Shown piece after piece: positions 23,367 to 32,112 of a DNA stretch of 60,982 nt. Location: NCBI GenBank assembly GCA_023701245.1, contig JAMPXK010000010.1:1-60982 (forward strand). The letters run 5' to 3'. Numbering within the stretch: the first letter of the stretch is position 1; each line of letters opens with the position of its first letter. Position numbers and translations under genes: made by a program. The notes beneath the pieces are model-generated. The model searched no databases. It had not been told where the DNA came from and saw only the letters and a list, made by a program, of their open reading frames with translations. The stretch is from Elusimicrobiales bacterium. GTDB lineage: Bacteria > Elusimicrobiota > Elusimicrobia > Elusimicrobiales > UBA9959.

Positions 23367-25706
23367 CTACTTCTTTACGGCTTTGATGGCGGCCAGGACT
23401 TTTTCCGGGGTGAACGGGAATTCGTTCAGGCGGGCACCGGTGGCGTTGTAGATGGCGTTGCCGATGGCGGGCGCGGGCCCGTTGATGCAGATCTCGGAAA
23501 CGCTCTTGGCGCCGAAGGGGCCGGTGTCCTCGTAGGAGGGCACGAGTATCGCCTTTATGGGCGGGCGGTCGCGCATGGAGTAGATGTGGTAGTCCGCGAA
23601 CGAGGCGTTCTGCATCTTGCCCTTCTCGTCGAACAGGTACTGCTCGGTGAGCGCGTAGCTGATGCCGTTGAGGGTGCCGCCCTCGGTCTGGCCCTCGCAG
23701 AGCGTGGGGTTGACCGCGGTGCCGCAGTCTATGGTCGAGACATAGTTGAGCACCTTCACAAAGCCCGTCAGCGTGTCCACTTCCACTTCCGCGAAATGTG
23801 CCGCGAAAGGCGGCGGGGATTTCTTGGTGATGTGGGACGCGGTGCCGATGATCTGGTATTGGTTCTTCTGGTACAGCGAATAGTTGGCTATGTCGCTGTA
23901 AGAGACCTTCTTGGAACCGTCGGCGTTGAGCACATGGGCGTCCTCGCAGTGGACTTCTTCCACTTTGAGGCCCAGCATCTCGGCGCCGGTGGCCAGTATC
24001 TGGCGCTTCGCGTCGGCGGCGGCCTTGCGCACCGCCTCACCCGACAGGTAGGTGGTGGAAGAGGCATAGGCGCCCACGTCGAAAGGCGTCATGTCCGTAT
24101 CCGACGAGTAGACTATCATCTTGTCGGTGGTGGTCTCCAGCTCTTCGGCCGCTATCTGGGCCAGCACCGTATCCGAGCCGGTGCCCAGGTCCGTGGCGCC
24201 CACATTGAGGTTGAAAGAGCCGTCCTCGTTGATCTTTATGGTGGCGGCGCCCATGTCTATGTCCGGGATGGACGAGCCCTGCATGAGGCAGCACATGCCT
24301 ATGCCACGGCGGTAGCGGCCGGTCTTCTTGCGCCAGTCCTGGCGACCCTCCCAGCCGGCGGCCTCCGCGCCCTGCACTATACACTCGGCCAGGGCATTGG
24401 AGCCCACGGTCATGGGCAGGCCCTCGCGGCCCTCGCCCAGCGCCTGGAAGATAGGCGAGCCTTCGCCGGGGCGGATGTGGTTGATCTGGCGGAACTTCAT
24501 GGGGTCCATGCCTATGGCCTCGGCCATGTGGTCCATCAGGGACTCGATGGCGAAGAAGGCCTGCGTGGCCCCGAAGCCGCGGTAAGCACCGCCGACGGGC
24601 AGGTTGGTGTAGTAGGACTTGCCGTCGAAGAGGATATTGTCGCAGTGGTACAGCGGCAGGGTCTTGCCGCCGGAGCACGACACCACGGTAAGGCCGTGGC
24701 CGCCGTAGGCGCCGGTATTATTGATGCACTCCAGGCCTATGGCGGTGATGGTGCCGTCCTTCTTTACACCGGTGCGCAGGCGGATGCGGAAGGGATGGCG
24801 CGTGCGGCCGGTGCGGAAGGTCTCCTCGCGGTCGAAGCGCCAGAGGCAGGGGCGGCCGGTGCGCAGGGCGAACATGGCCGTAACGTCTTCCAGAAGTATC
24901 TCCTGCTTGCAGCCGAAGCCGCCGCCGATGCGGGGCTTCACCACGCGGATCTTCTGCACGGGTATGCCCAGCGTGCGCGCCACTATGCGGCGGCAGTGGA
25001 AAGGCACCTGCGTGGAGGTGGTAATGAGGATGCGCCCGGCGGGGGTCATCTGCGCCATGGAGGTATAGGGCTCTATGGGGCAATGCTGGGCGTACGGGGT
25101 CTCGTACATCTCGTCGAAGGTAAAGTCGGCCTCGGCCATGCCTTTCTTGAAGCTGCCGGCCTCGCAGGCCACATGGGCCACCAGGTTCTTCTTGGGCTCG
25201 TAGACGATCGGGATCGGCACATGGGCCTCGGGCTCGTCGTGAATGACAGGCGCGCCCGGCGCCATGGCCTCGTCCAGCGTGAAAACGGGCTTAAGCACCT
25301 CGTATTCGACTTTTATAGCCTCGAGCGCGGCCAGGGCCTGCTCTTCGGTCTCGGCGGCCACGGCGGCCACGCGGTCGCCCACGAAGCGCACCTTATTGTC
25401 GAACATGAAAGTGTCGTAAGGAGACGGCTCAGGGAAACCCTGGCCGGCGGTGCAATGCACGATGCGCGGCACATTGCCGTGCCAGAGCACGCATTTTACG
25501 CCGGGCATCTTCTCCGCCTTGCTCACATCCATCTTCTTGATGCGGGCGTGGGCGTGCGGGCTCCAAAGCATCTTGATAACGAGCGCGTCCTTGGGCAGGA
25601 AGTCGGCCACATAGGAATCCTTGCCGAGCGCCAGCTGCATGGCGTCTATCTTGGTGACGGAAGTGTTGACCTGCTTGAGGTTCTTGGCGAGTTCGTGCCT
25701 TTTCAT
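23367..25706 (-). CDS. Molybdenum hydroxylase, Mo-binding subunit (xanthine dehydrogenase family, non-canonical active site)
   Basis: A 779-aa catalytic subunit of a second Mo hydroxylase. Cofactor motifs are present: TTSTQVP (the conserved Gln), RIGGGFGCKQE, GGAYRGFGATQ, GATDLGTGSDTV and a putative base Glu in AKSVSEICING. The position of bovine Glu802 is Gln268, and no arginine sits at the bovine Arg880 position (about 32 residues before AYRGFG the sequence reads SCSGGK). The substrate is therefore probably not xanthine bound as in XDH; another purine, another N-heterocycle or an aldehyde is possible. The ATG at 25706 overlaps the Fe-S gene by 4 bp; a longer upstream reading is rejected. 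Confidence 0.88.
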   Translation of the reverse strand: MKRHELAKNLKQVNTSVTKIDAMQLALGKDSYVADFLPKDALVIKMLWSPHAHARIKKMDVSKAEKMPGVKCVLWHGNVPRIVHCTAGQGFPEPSPYDTFMFDNKVRFVGDRVAAVAAETEEQALAALEAIKVEYEVLKPVFTLDEAMAPGAPVIHDEPEAHVPIPIVYEPKKNLVAHVACEAGSFKKGMAEADFTFDEMYETPYAQHCPIEPYTSMAQMTPAGRILITTSTQVPFHCRRIVARTLGIPVQKIRVVKPRIGGGFGCKQEILLEDVTAMFALRTGRPCLWRFDREETFRTGRTRHPFRIRLRTGVKKDGTITAIGLECINNTGAYGGHGLTVVSCSGGKTLPLYHCDNILFDGKSYYTNLPVGGAYRGFGATQAFFAIESLMDHMAEAIGMDPMKFRQINHIRPGEGSPIFQALGEGREGLPMTVGSNALAECIVQGAEAAGWEGRQDWRKKTGRYRRGIGMCCLMQGSSIPDIDMGAATIKINEDGSFNLNVGATDLGTGSDTVLAQIAAEELETTTDKMIVYSSDTDMTPFDVGAYASSTTYLSGEAVRKAAADAKRQILATGAEMLGLKVEEVHCEDAHVLNADGSKKVSYSDIANYSLYQKNQYQIIGTASHITKKSPPPFAAHFAEVEVDTLTGFVKVLNYVSTIDCGTAVNPTLCEGQTEGGTLNGISYALTEQYLFDEKGKMQNASFADYHIYSMRDRPPIKAILVPSYEDTGPFGAKSVSEICINGPAPAIGNAIYNATGARLNEFPFTPEKVLAAIKAVKK

Positions 25707-26218
25707 TTCTTCCCCCCTTTGGCGGAGGCTTTCTTTTTTGGCTCGGCGGCGGCGCGGTCGAGCGTCTTGCGCAAGGCCACCCAGATCTTCTCGTAGCCGG
25801 TGCAGCGGCAGAGATTGCCGTCCATGTATTCCTTGGCCGTCTCGTCGGAAATGTCCTTCTCGGCCTCCATCAGGGCGGTGGCGCTCATGATGATGCCGGG
25901 GATGCAGTAGCCGCATTGCACGGCGCCGGCGGCCACCAGCTCCTGCTGTATCGGGGCCGGCTTGTCGTAGGTGCCCATGCTCTCGATGGTGCGCACCTTG
26001 CGCCCTTCGGCCTGCATGGCGTAGAGCAGGCAGGCGTACACCGCGCGCCCGTCCATGATGACGGTGCAGGCGCCGCAGGTGCCCTGGCCGCAGCCGTACT
26101 TGGTACCCTTATAGCCCTCGCGGCGCAGCAGGTCCAGCAGTTTCTCGTCGGGGCGGGTGGCGAAGGTTTTCTTTTCGCCGTTAAGCGTGAAGGAAACGGA
26201 GCAGGTATGGGTCTTCAT
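25703..26218 (-). CDS. Molybdenum hydroxylase, [2Fe-2S] subunit
   Basis: A 171-aa iron-sulfur subunit with the two expected domains. The plant-type cluster has CGQGTCGACTV and the later ACLLYA cysteine. The helical domain has QCGYCIPG and NLCRCTGYEKIW. A Lys-rich tail (AAEPKKKASAKGGKK) extends beyond the usual end. It passes electrons from the Mo site to the FAD subunit. The gene order FAD, Fe-S, Mo with abutting or overlapping ends is typical of three-subunit hydroxylases. Confidence 0.93.
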   Translation of the reverse strand: MKTHTCSVSFTLNGEKKTFATRPDEKLLDLLRREGYKGTKYGCGQGTCGACTVIMDGRAVYACLLYAMQAEGRKVRTIESMGTYDKPAPIQQELVAAGAVQCGYCIPGIIMSATALMEAEKDISDETAKEYMDGNLCRCTGYEKIWVALRKTLDRAAAEPKKKASAKGGKK

Positions 26219-27064
26219 TTAGGCGGTCCTCCCGCGGGCGAACTCGGCCGCCCTTTCGAGGGCGTCCACTATGGAAACTTCGGCGAGGTTGGCGACATAT
26301 TCCGCGCTCATGCCTTCCTGTTTGCACCACTTGGCGTCGTTATTGGCCAGCGAGGCGGCGGCGCGGAAGGTCTCGGCGGCGGGAGCCTTGCCGACCAGCG
26401 CGGCTTCCACGGCGCGCAGGCGCTTGGGGAAGGGGATGGCGGAGCCGGCGGCCACGCGGGCGGACTTGATGACCCCGCCGTCTAGTTCCAGCAGGGCGGC
26501 TATGGTGACCATGGAGAAAGCGGCGGCATTGCGGGCGGCCTTCACGGAACCGAAGCCGTGATGGGCCTTTAGCACCGGTATTTTCACTGCGGCGAGCAGG
26601 TCCCCGCCGCGGAACAGACGGGCCGGCTGCGAGGAGAAATATTCGTCGGCGCCCATCTCCTTGGTCTTGCCCGAGTAGATGACCATTTTGGCGTCCATGG
26701 CGAGCAGCACCACGGGCAGGTCCGCCCAGGGGAAGACGCGGCAGATATTGCCGCCGATGGTGGAGACGTTGCGGATCTGGTGGGTGGAGATGCGCCGGCA
26801 GATCTCGTGCATGGCCCAGCGGGGGCCGCGGTAGCGCTGTATGTCGGACAGCGGCGTGGCCGCGCCTATCTCGAAATAATTGCCCTTCTGGCGTATATAG
26901 GAAAGGCCGAGCCGCGTAACGTCCACGGCGGAGACGGGGGTTTTGCCGGGCATGAAATGCAGGGCGGTGCCGCCGGCCAGGGGCATGCCCTTGGGCCCGA
27001 GTTTGCGCAGGCTGGCGCGCGCTTGCGCGAGGCTCTCGGGACGGATGAATTCACATAGCTTCAT
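26219..27064 (-). CDS. Molybdenum hydroxylase, FAD-binding subunit
   Basis: A 281-aa flavoprotein subunit (CO-dehydrogenase flavoprotein fold). Near the N terminus is PLAGGTALHFMPGK, then HQIRNVSTIGGNICRVFPWADLP, the usual FAD-binding segments, and a C-terminal domain beginning near GFGSVKAARN. It receives electrons from the [2Fe-2S] subunit and probably reduces NAD or another carrier. It is first in the three-gene operon, with AGGACC upstream of the ATG and an AT-rich minus-strand TATATC/TATATT promoter-like patch in 27085-27115. Confidence 0.9.
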   Translation of the reverse strand: MKLCEFIRPESLAQARASLRKLGPKGMPLAGGTALHFMPGKTPVSAVDVTRLGLSYIRQKGNYFEIGAATPLSDIQRYRGPRWAMHEICRRISTHQIRNVSTIGGNICRVFPWADLPVVLLAMDAKMVIYSGKTKEMGADEYFSSQPARLFRGGDLLAAVKIPVLKAHHGFGSVKAARNAAAFSMVTIAALLELDGGVIKSARVAAGSAIPFPKRLRAVEAALVGKAPAAETFRAAASLANNDAKWCKQEGMSAEYVANLAEVSIVDALERAAEFARGRTA

Positions 27065-27134
27065 AAGCGGTCCTTTGGGACTAGATATAAAATGCTACGT
27101 GAAAATATAGCAGATTAAGCGCGGCCTATAAAGA

Positions 27135-27168
27135 CCGCCCCCCGCCGGACAAGGTCCTGCGGGGGCGG
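27135..27168 (-). terminator. Hairpin after the TldD-like gene pair
   Basis: CCGCCCCCCGC pairs with GCGGGGGCGG with one bulged C, about 20 bases past the stop of the downstream TldD-like gene. On the minus strand it is followed by TCTTTATA, a weak T-tract. A factor-independent terminator is plausible but not strong. Confidence 0.55.
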
Positions 27169-27189
27169 CGTTCGCGTGCCTGGCGCGGG

Positions 27190-28896
27190 TTACTTCGCGA
27201 AGTACGGATGCGGCAGGTAAGGCTGCCGGTCCGGCTTGGCCTCGGTAGGCTTCAGCTCCATCTCCTGCACCAGCAGCGCGTCCGGCGCCACTATGGACGC
27301 CGGCACGAAGCCGCGGTTGTAGTAGAACGGCCCGGGCTGGAAATAGTTATACACCTGGTCCTTGTCCGAAACCAGCATGATATCGCGCAGGGCCCGGAAA
27401 GTGACCCCCGCCCAGTCGGAACCGCCTATGACCTTCTCGGAACCGTCCTTGACGCTGACCCGGTAGGCCAGCACGGGCCCGGCCAGCAGGGCGTCGGACT
27501 TCCTGGAGGCCTCGCCGTCCACCCGGCGCACGATAACGGCGTAATCCAGGCCGCTGTCCGCCGCGGCCGCCAGGAGCTTTTTCTTAAGCTCCGCCTGCGG
27601 AACGCGCTTTTCCGGTTTGGACGTGAAGAAGACGTTGCCGGGGCGCGGCGTGGCGAACTCGGTAACGAAGCCGCGGCCGTGCCCGTTGGAGGCGCGGAAT
27701 TCCTTGACGGGGGCGCGGCCCATGTAGAAATTGACCAGTTTCCCTTCCTTGACGAGCTGCAGGGGAACGGGGATCACTCCCTCGTTGTCTATGGGGTAGC
27801 CGCCGATAAGGCCGGTCCCGCCGAAAGACTCCCGGGAAGGGTCGTCGGAAACGTCCATGAACGCCGGGAGCACGCGCATCCCCAGTTTCTTGGTAAGTTC
27901 CCCGGCGTTGATGTAATACTTCATCCAGTCTTCCTGGTCGGCCCAGGGCTGGCGGGCGAAGGAGATATTTCCCACGAACAGCTGGTTAAGGAACTCGGCG
28001 GCGGCCTGGCCTTCGAAAAGCACCGGCCCCAGGTAGACCTCGGCCGGCGAGGGCTCCGCCAGGTCGCTCATCTCCCGCGCAAAAACTTCCGTCTCCGCAG
28101 CCAGGGCCTCATAGGACGGGACCTCCTGCAGGGAACGCCAGGCCAGCGCCTTCTCGTCGGAAAGTTTCAGCCCGGTCTTGTCCTGGATGGAGGCGCGGAT
28201 CTCGAGGTTGACCTTATCCCACCAGTAGCGGTAAGAGGTGCCCTCGCTGTTGACGAAGCGCACCACGCGCGGAGTGTAGGTAAAGCGCACCTGCGACCAC
28301 TGCACCTTGGGGTATTTACGGAAGATGGCGGACAAATCCTTCACGTGCGCGCGCCAGGCCGCCGTGTCCAGCGCGGGAACGACCTTCCTGTCTCCGAAAT
28401 AGGATTCCTGCCCGGCCGGGGCCAGATCTCCGTACAGTTCGGTGATGTTCTTCTTCTTCTGATAGGCCTTTTTCTGGGAATGCTTCTCCAGGGCCTTCTT
28501 GTAGACGTCGTCCGTCATGGACCAGAGGGAGAACCGGATGGCGTCGTAGCCGTCCTCCTCGTTAAGCAGGAGGTTGGCCGGCTCGAAACCGTTGAAGTCC
28601 TGTCCCACGTACCAGGAATTGTCCAAAGCCGGGGTTCCCACGCGCAATTCCGCCGCGGCATGCCGGGCGGCGTTGAAGGAATCCTCTTTGAGCGCCCCGA
28701 AAACCGCCGAGAGGGCGGTTTCGGAGGAGTCGAGCACGTAATACGAAACGAAGTATGGTTTATCCAGGCTATCCATCTTCAGCCGCGAGATCGTCCGCTT
28801 CATTTCGTCGGTCATGGCTTTCAGCACGGCGTCTTCGGCGCAAAAAGCTGGAGCGGCGGCCAGGGCCAGAGCGAGGGTCAAAAGGGCACGTTTCAT
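27190..28896 (-). CDS. Exported TldD/PmbA-family protein lacking the zinc motif
   Basis: A 568-aa protein with a signal peptide (MKRALLTLALALAAAPAFCA) and the TldD/PmbA fold. It resembles its neighbour, with shared blocks such as RFVNSEGTSYRYWW and FYMGRAPVKEFRASNGHGRG. Where the neighbour has the HExxxH zinc motif this protein reads EGQAAAEFLNQLF, so it should not bind zinc catalytically. That mirrors the cytoplasmic TldD/TldE pair, in which TldE is the non-catalytic partner. A secreted heterodimeric peptidase with the upstream gene product is the likely arrangement. Substrate unknown; cleavage of modified peptides is known for TldD/E. Confidence 0.82.
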   Translation of the reverse strand: MKRALLTLALALAAAPAFCAEDAVLKAMTDEMKRTISRLKMDSLDKPYFVSYYVLDSSETALSAVFGALKEDSFNAARHAAAELRVGTPALDNSWYVGQDFNGFEPANLLLNEEDGYDAIRFSLWSMTDDVYKKALEKHSQKKAYQKKKNITELYGDLAPAGQESYFGDRKVVPALDTAAWRAHVKDLSAIFRKYPKVQWSQVRFTYTPRVVRFVNSEGTSYRYWWDKVNLEIRASIQDKTGLKLSDEKALAWRSLQEVPSYEALAAETEVFAREMSDLAEPSPAEVYLGPVLFEGQAAAEFLNQLFVGNISFARQPWADQEDWMKYYINAGELTKKLGMRVLPAFMDVSDDPSRESFGGTGLIGGYPIDNEGVIPVPLQLVKEGKLVNFYMGRAPVKEFRASNGHGRGFVTEFATPRPGNVFFTSKPEKRVPQAELKKKLLAAAADSGLDYAVIVRRVDGEASRKSDALLAGPVLAYRVSVKDGSEKVIGGSDWAGVTFRALRDIMLVSDKDQVYNYFQPGPFYYNRGFVPASIVAPDALLVQEMELKPTEAKPDRQPYLPHPYFAK

Positions 28897-28897
28897 G

Positions 28898-30589
28898 TTA
28901 TTTCCCCTCCTTATCGGTGAACGGCGGTTTAAGGACCGGCGGCCTGGCGTTGGACTTCTGCACCTTTTCCGTCTCCATTTCGGAGAACAGTAGGCTGGGC
29001 GAAACGGCGGAGACCGGGACCCAGCCGGATTCGGCGCCGCAGCTGCCGTTGAAAACCCCGGGGTCGTCGCCGGTGACCAGGATGCGGGAGAAAGTCTGCA
29101 GCGGGGTGCCTATCAGGTTAAGCCCGCGCACGGGCTCGTCGGGGCGGCCGTCGGTGTAGACTTTGTAGCCCATGGTGACGTTGACGGAGAAGCTCTGCGG
29201 CAGGTAGCGGTCGGTGATGGTGAAGCCGCCGGCGATATCGCTGACCACCAGCCCGTAGGGCTTCTTGGCCTTGCGCGCCTCTTCTATCAGCCTGGCGCGC
29301 AATTGCTTGTACGGCAGGGTATTGGAGGACACGGCTATAAGGTTGCCCATGCGCGCCACTGCCCCGCGCCCTTCGGAACGCCGGCCGTGGCCGTTGGAAG
29401 CGGAAAAATCCTTGATAGGGGAACGGCCCATGAGGAAACCTTTGAGTATCCCGTTCTCCACCAGCACGGCCTTCTGGGCCGGCACGGCCTCGTCGTCGTA
29501 GCGGTAGAAGCCCCGCAGGAACTGCCTGCCGTGGCGGTACTGGGTGGGGTCGTCGTAGACGCTGAGGAAATCCGGCATGATGGGCTGCCCCACCTTCTTG
29601 GCGAAGGTCTGGCCGGACTCCTCGCTTTTCTGGCGGTGGCCTTCCAGCCGGTGGCCCAGGATCTCGTGAAAGAACACGCCCGCGGCGCGGCTTTCCACTA
29701 TGACGGGGCCGCTATAAGGCTGCTCCGGGGGCACCAGGCGCTGCGCCCTGAGTTCTGCTATGGAGGTGTCGATATCGCGCGCTATCTCCTCTTCGCCGGG
29801 CAGGTCGGCGGTGCCGTCCGAGTCGTAGATCTTGAGCCGGGAGAGGTCCATGCCGTCCGCGGTGCGGGTGTAGAGGGAATACATCAGGCGCACATAGGTG
29901 TTGCCGGTCACTATGGAGGTCCCCTCCGAATTCACCATGTAGCGGTTGACCGTATCCGCGGCCAGCCGCACGTCGGCGTCGAAGATGAAGTCGTAGGGCT
30001 TGAACTTTTCCGAAAGCCTGCGGACCAGGGCGCGGAATTTTTCCTTGTCCACTTCGGGGAAAGCCGCCTTCTCGTAGAACACCTGGGGGACGCCGGGGGT
30101 GAAGTCGTCGGACTTGTCCTCTTCCTCGGCGGTAACGCTCTTGTTCATCTTTACTTTGGAGTACTGGTCCAGGGCGGCCTTATAGGCGTTATCGGTAAGG
30201 TTCCAGAGCTCCGCGCGGAGCGCGTCCTGATCATCCTCCACCGGGAGGGCCGCGGCCTGCTGCTGCTTGGAGTTGTAGGCCCCGCCGCCTTTCATCTCAT
30301 GGGTGTTGTCCAGGGAAGGGGCGCCTATCCGGGCGTCCACGTCCAGGAAGCGGGAGCGGCGGAAATCGTCGTTATAGAGGGCGCCGGCCTGGGCGGAAAC
30401 GCTGTAGGAGGTCTTATCGTAAGCTTCGTAGCCCAGGTAATAGAGCGGCGCGGCCTCTGCGGAGCCCAGGGCCTTTACCGAGCGGGCCAGTTCGGTCTTC
30501 ATGGCGTCCAGCAGCGGGTCGGCCGGGGGCTGCTGCGAGCGGGCAACGGCGGGCAGGGCGAGCAGAAGTACGGCGAGCAGCTTTTTCAT
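28898..30589 (-). CDS. Exported TldD-family zinc metallopeptidase
   Basis: A 563-aa protein with a signal peptide (MKKLLAVLLLALPAVARS) and the TldD/PmbA fold. The zinc site is intact: H308-E309 and H313 in HEILGHRLEGHR, preceded by GPVIVESRAAGVFF. Other family blocks are MVNSEGTSIVTG and SPIKDFSASNGHGRR. Classical TldD is cytoplasmic and about 480 aa. Here an N-terminal domain of about 90-180 residues and the signal peptide are extra. It lies one base upstream of the zinc-less paralogue, so the two are surely co-transcribed. Confidence 0.87.
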   Translation of the reverse strand: MKKLLAVLLLALPAVARSQQPPADPLLDAMKTELARSVKALGSAEAAPLYYLGYEAYDKTSYSVSAQAGALYNDDFRRSRFLDVDARIGAPSLDNTHEMKGGGAYNSKQQQAAALPVEDDQDALRAELWNLTDNAYKAALDQYSKVKMNKSVTAEEEDKSDDFTPGVPQVFYEKAAFPEVDKEKFRALVRRLSEKFKPYDFIFDADVRLAADTVNRYMVNSEGTSIVTGNTYVRLMYSLYTRTADGMDLSRLKIYDSDGTADLPGEEEIARDIDTSIAELRAQRLVPPEQPYSGPVIVESRAAGVFFHEILGHRLEGHRQKSEESGQTFAKKVGQPIMPDFLSVYDDPTQYRHGRQFLRGFYRYDDEAVPAQKAVLVENGILKGFLMGRSPIKDFSASNGHGRRSEGRGAVARMGNLIAVSSNTLPYKQLRARLIEEARKAKKPYGLVVSDIAGGFTITDRYLPQSFSVNVTMGYKVYTDGRPDEPVRGLNLIGTPLQTFSRILVTGDDPGVFNGSCGAESGWVPVSAVSPSLLFSEMETEKVQKSNARPPVLKPPFTDKEGK

Positions 30590-30629
30590 GGTTATTCTCC
30601 GGTTAGGGGACCAGTGTCTATAAAGCGAA

Positions 30630-30655
30630 GAGCGGGAGCATGAGGGCTCCCGCTC
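30630..30655 (-). terminator. Hairpin between the FlgO/barrel gene and the TldD-like pair
   Basis: A perfect 10-bp stem, GAGCGGGAGC (30630-30639) with GCTCCCGCTC (30646-30655), lies 20 bases past the FlgO/barrel stop. The minus-strand T-tract (TTCGCTTTATAG) is poor, so it may act as an attenuating hairpin or partial terminator. Confidence 0.55.
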
Positions 30656-30674
30656 CGTGACCGCGCGGGCCGGT

Positions 30675-31970
30675 TTAGAACGTGAAGCCCATGCCGATAA
30701 GGAACTTCGCGCCGCTCAGGGTGATGCGGTCGTCTTCCCCCGCTATGCCGCGGTCGAAGGTCATGGTGTTGAGTTCGTAGCGGAACTCGGTCACGATCTG
30801 GGTATTGGACCCGGCCTTTATGCGCATGCCTATCGGGATCCTGAACATCAGGCCCACGCCGAAGTCGTCGCCGGGCCGGGACATGACCGTGGAATTGGAG
30901 AGGCCCTTGGTGTAAGGCAGTTCGATGGAATTCAGCGACAGGCCAAGGCCCATGCCGATATACGGGTCCACCTTCTTGCCGGCGTGGCGGATCAGCAGGT
31001 CGCCGCTGATGCCGAAGGTCTTTACGGTGGCGTAGTCGTTGGAGCTGAAGGTGACGTTGCCGGCCGAAGCGCCGTTAAGCGTCCAGGCCGCCGTCTGCGC
31101 CTTCACGTTGCGCTTCTCGAAGGAGAGTTCCAGGTCGCCGCCCAGGGCGCGCTTGCCGAACCCGCCCACGCGGAAGGCGATGGGGCCGAACCCCTCCGTG
31201 GCCAGCTTGTCGAATTTTACGCTGCGGTAGTTCACGCCGCCGATGGGGAAGGACGGGACCTTTATGCCGATATCGTTGTTGACCAGGTAGTCGTTGCTGA
31301 TGGTGATATTGCTGGCGGTATTGGTGTACTCCAGGCTCATACTGGGAGCGCCGAAACCCATGAACACGTCGAAGAAGCCGTACTCGTTCTCGCCGCGGAC
31401 GTAGGGGCGGGCCTGGGCCGCGGGGGCGGGCGCCTGGTAGGGCTGCTGGTAGGCCTGGGGCTCCGGCTTGGGGGCCGCGGAAGCGTCGCCTATCCAGTTC
31501 TTATCCACCGCCACCTGCGAGGCGCCTATGGCCTGGGCGGTCTCGGTCTTGATCAGGCGGGCGTTCACTTCTATCTGCCCGGCGGAAGTCTCCACGATGG
31601 TGCCGGTGATAATGGCTTCCACACCGAGCACCTTGCCCAGCTGCTGGGCGCTGGAAGCGTCTATCATCCCGGAGTTCTGCAGCTTCAGTTCGGTCATGAC
31701 CTTGTCGAGCACGGAGCGTTCGATGATCTCGAACTTGTGCATGTTGATCATCTTTATGGTCAGGCGTTCGGAGATCACCGAGCCGTCCTTGCTGGCTCCG
31801 GTGCGGCCGTCGGCGTAGGAGAAGGGGATGATGGCGATCTTCTTGCCCTGGACGGCGGTGCCGGCCTCGGTCAGTTCCCTGGCGAGCTGGCCGTACATGT
31901 CTTCGGCGCGGGCCCCGGTGGCGCACACCAGCAGCAGCGCGCAGGACAGAATTTTAGTGATGTTTTTCAT
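30675..31970 (-). CDS. FlgO/CsgG-like domain fused to an outer membrane beta-barrel
   Basis: A 431-aa exported protein (signal peptide MKNITKILSCALLLVCATGA). Residues about 25-155 resemble the FlgO/CsgG N-terminal fold (KKIAIIPFSYADGRTG, ERLTIKMINMHKFEIIERSVLDKVM, LGVEAIITGTI). A Pro/Gln/Ala linker (PKPEPQAYQQPYQAPAPA) follows. From about residue 200 the sequence is a transmembrane barrel of alternating strands ending in a terminal FLIGMGFTF. This combination is unusual; these domains normally occur in separate proteins. An AT-rich minus-strand promoter region with TATAAC near 32047 and an AGAGGGGA ribosome site precede it. Function unknown. Confidence 0.75.
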   Translation of the reverse strand: MKNITKILSCALLLVCATGARAEDMYGQLARELTEAGTAVQGKKIAIIPFSYADGRTGASKDGSVISERLTIKMINMHKFEIIERSVLDKVMTELKLQNSGMIDASSAQQLGKVLGVEAIITGTIVETSAGQIEVNARLIKTETAQAIGASQVAVDKNWIGDASAAPKPEPQAYQQPYQAPAPAAQARPYVRGENEYGFFDVFMGFGAPSMSLEYTNTASNITISNDYLVNNDIGIKVPSFPIGGVNYRSVKFDKLATEGFGPIAFRVGGFGKRALGGDLELSFEKRNVKAQTAAWTLNGASAGNVTFSSNDYATVKTFGISGDLLIRHAGKKVDPYIGMGLGLSLNSIELPYTKGLSNSTVMSRPGDDFGVGLMFRIPIGMRIKAGSNTQIVTEFRYELNTMTFDRGIAGEDDRITLSGAKFLIGMGFTF

Positions 31971-32079
31971 GCGTTAATCCCCTCTAACCTTGATCTCTTC
32001 AAAAATCGTGCACGGTAACGGCAAAAGCCTTACTCTGATGTAGAAGTTATATCATATTCGGGTTTATCAGCGGTAGTGG

Positions 32080-32103
32080 CCCCGGGCCGCAGTTAGCCCG
32101 GGG
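32080..32103 (-). terminator. Hairpin after xdhC
   Basis: CCCCGGGC (32080-32087) pairs with GCCCGGGG (32096-32103), 9 bases past the xdhC stop on the minus strand. There is no good T-tract downstream, so factor-independent termination is uncertain. Confidence 0.5.
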
Positions 32104-32112
32104 AGCTTCCCG

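Noticed and set aside
23586-25796. A 736-codon plus-strand frame opposite the second Mo subunit
   Set aside because: Shadow ORF; the minus strand carries the Mo hydroxylase motifs.
25707-25916. N-terminal extension of the second Mo subunit
   Set aside because: It is the antiparallel-free, out-of-frame reading of the Fe-S subunit gene; the ATG at 25706 gives the normal subunit start and a 4-bp overlap.
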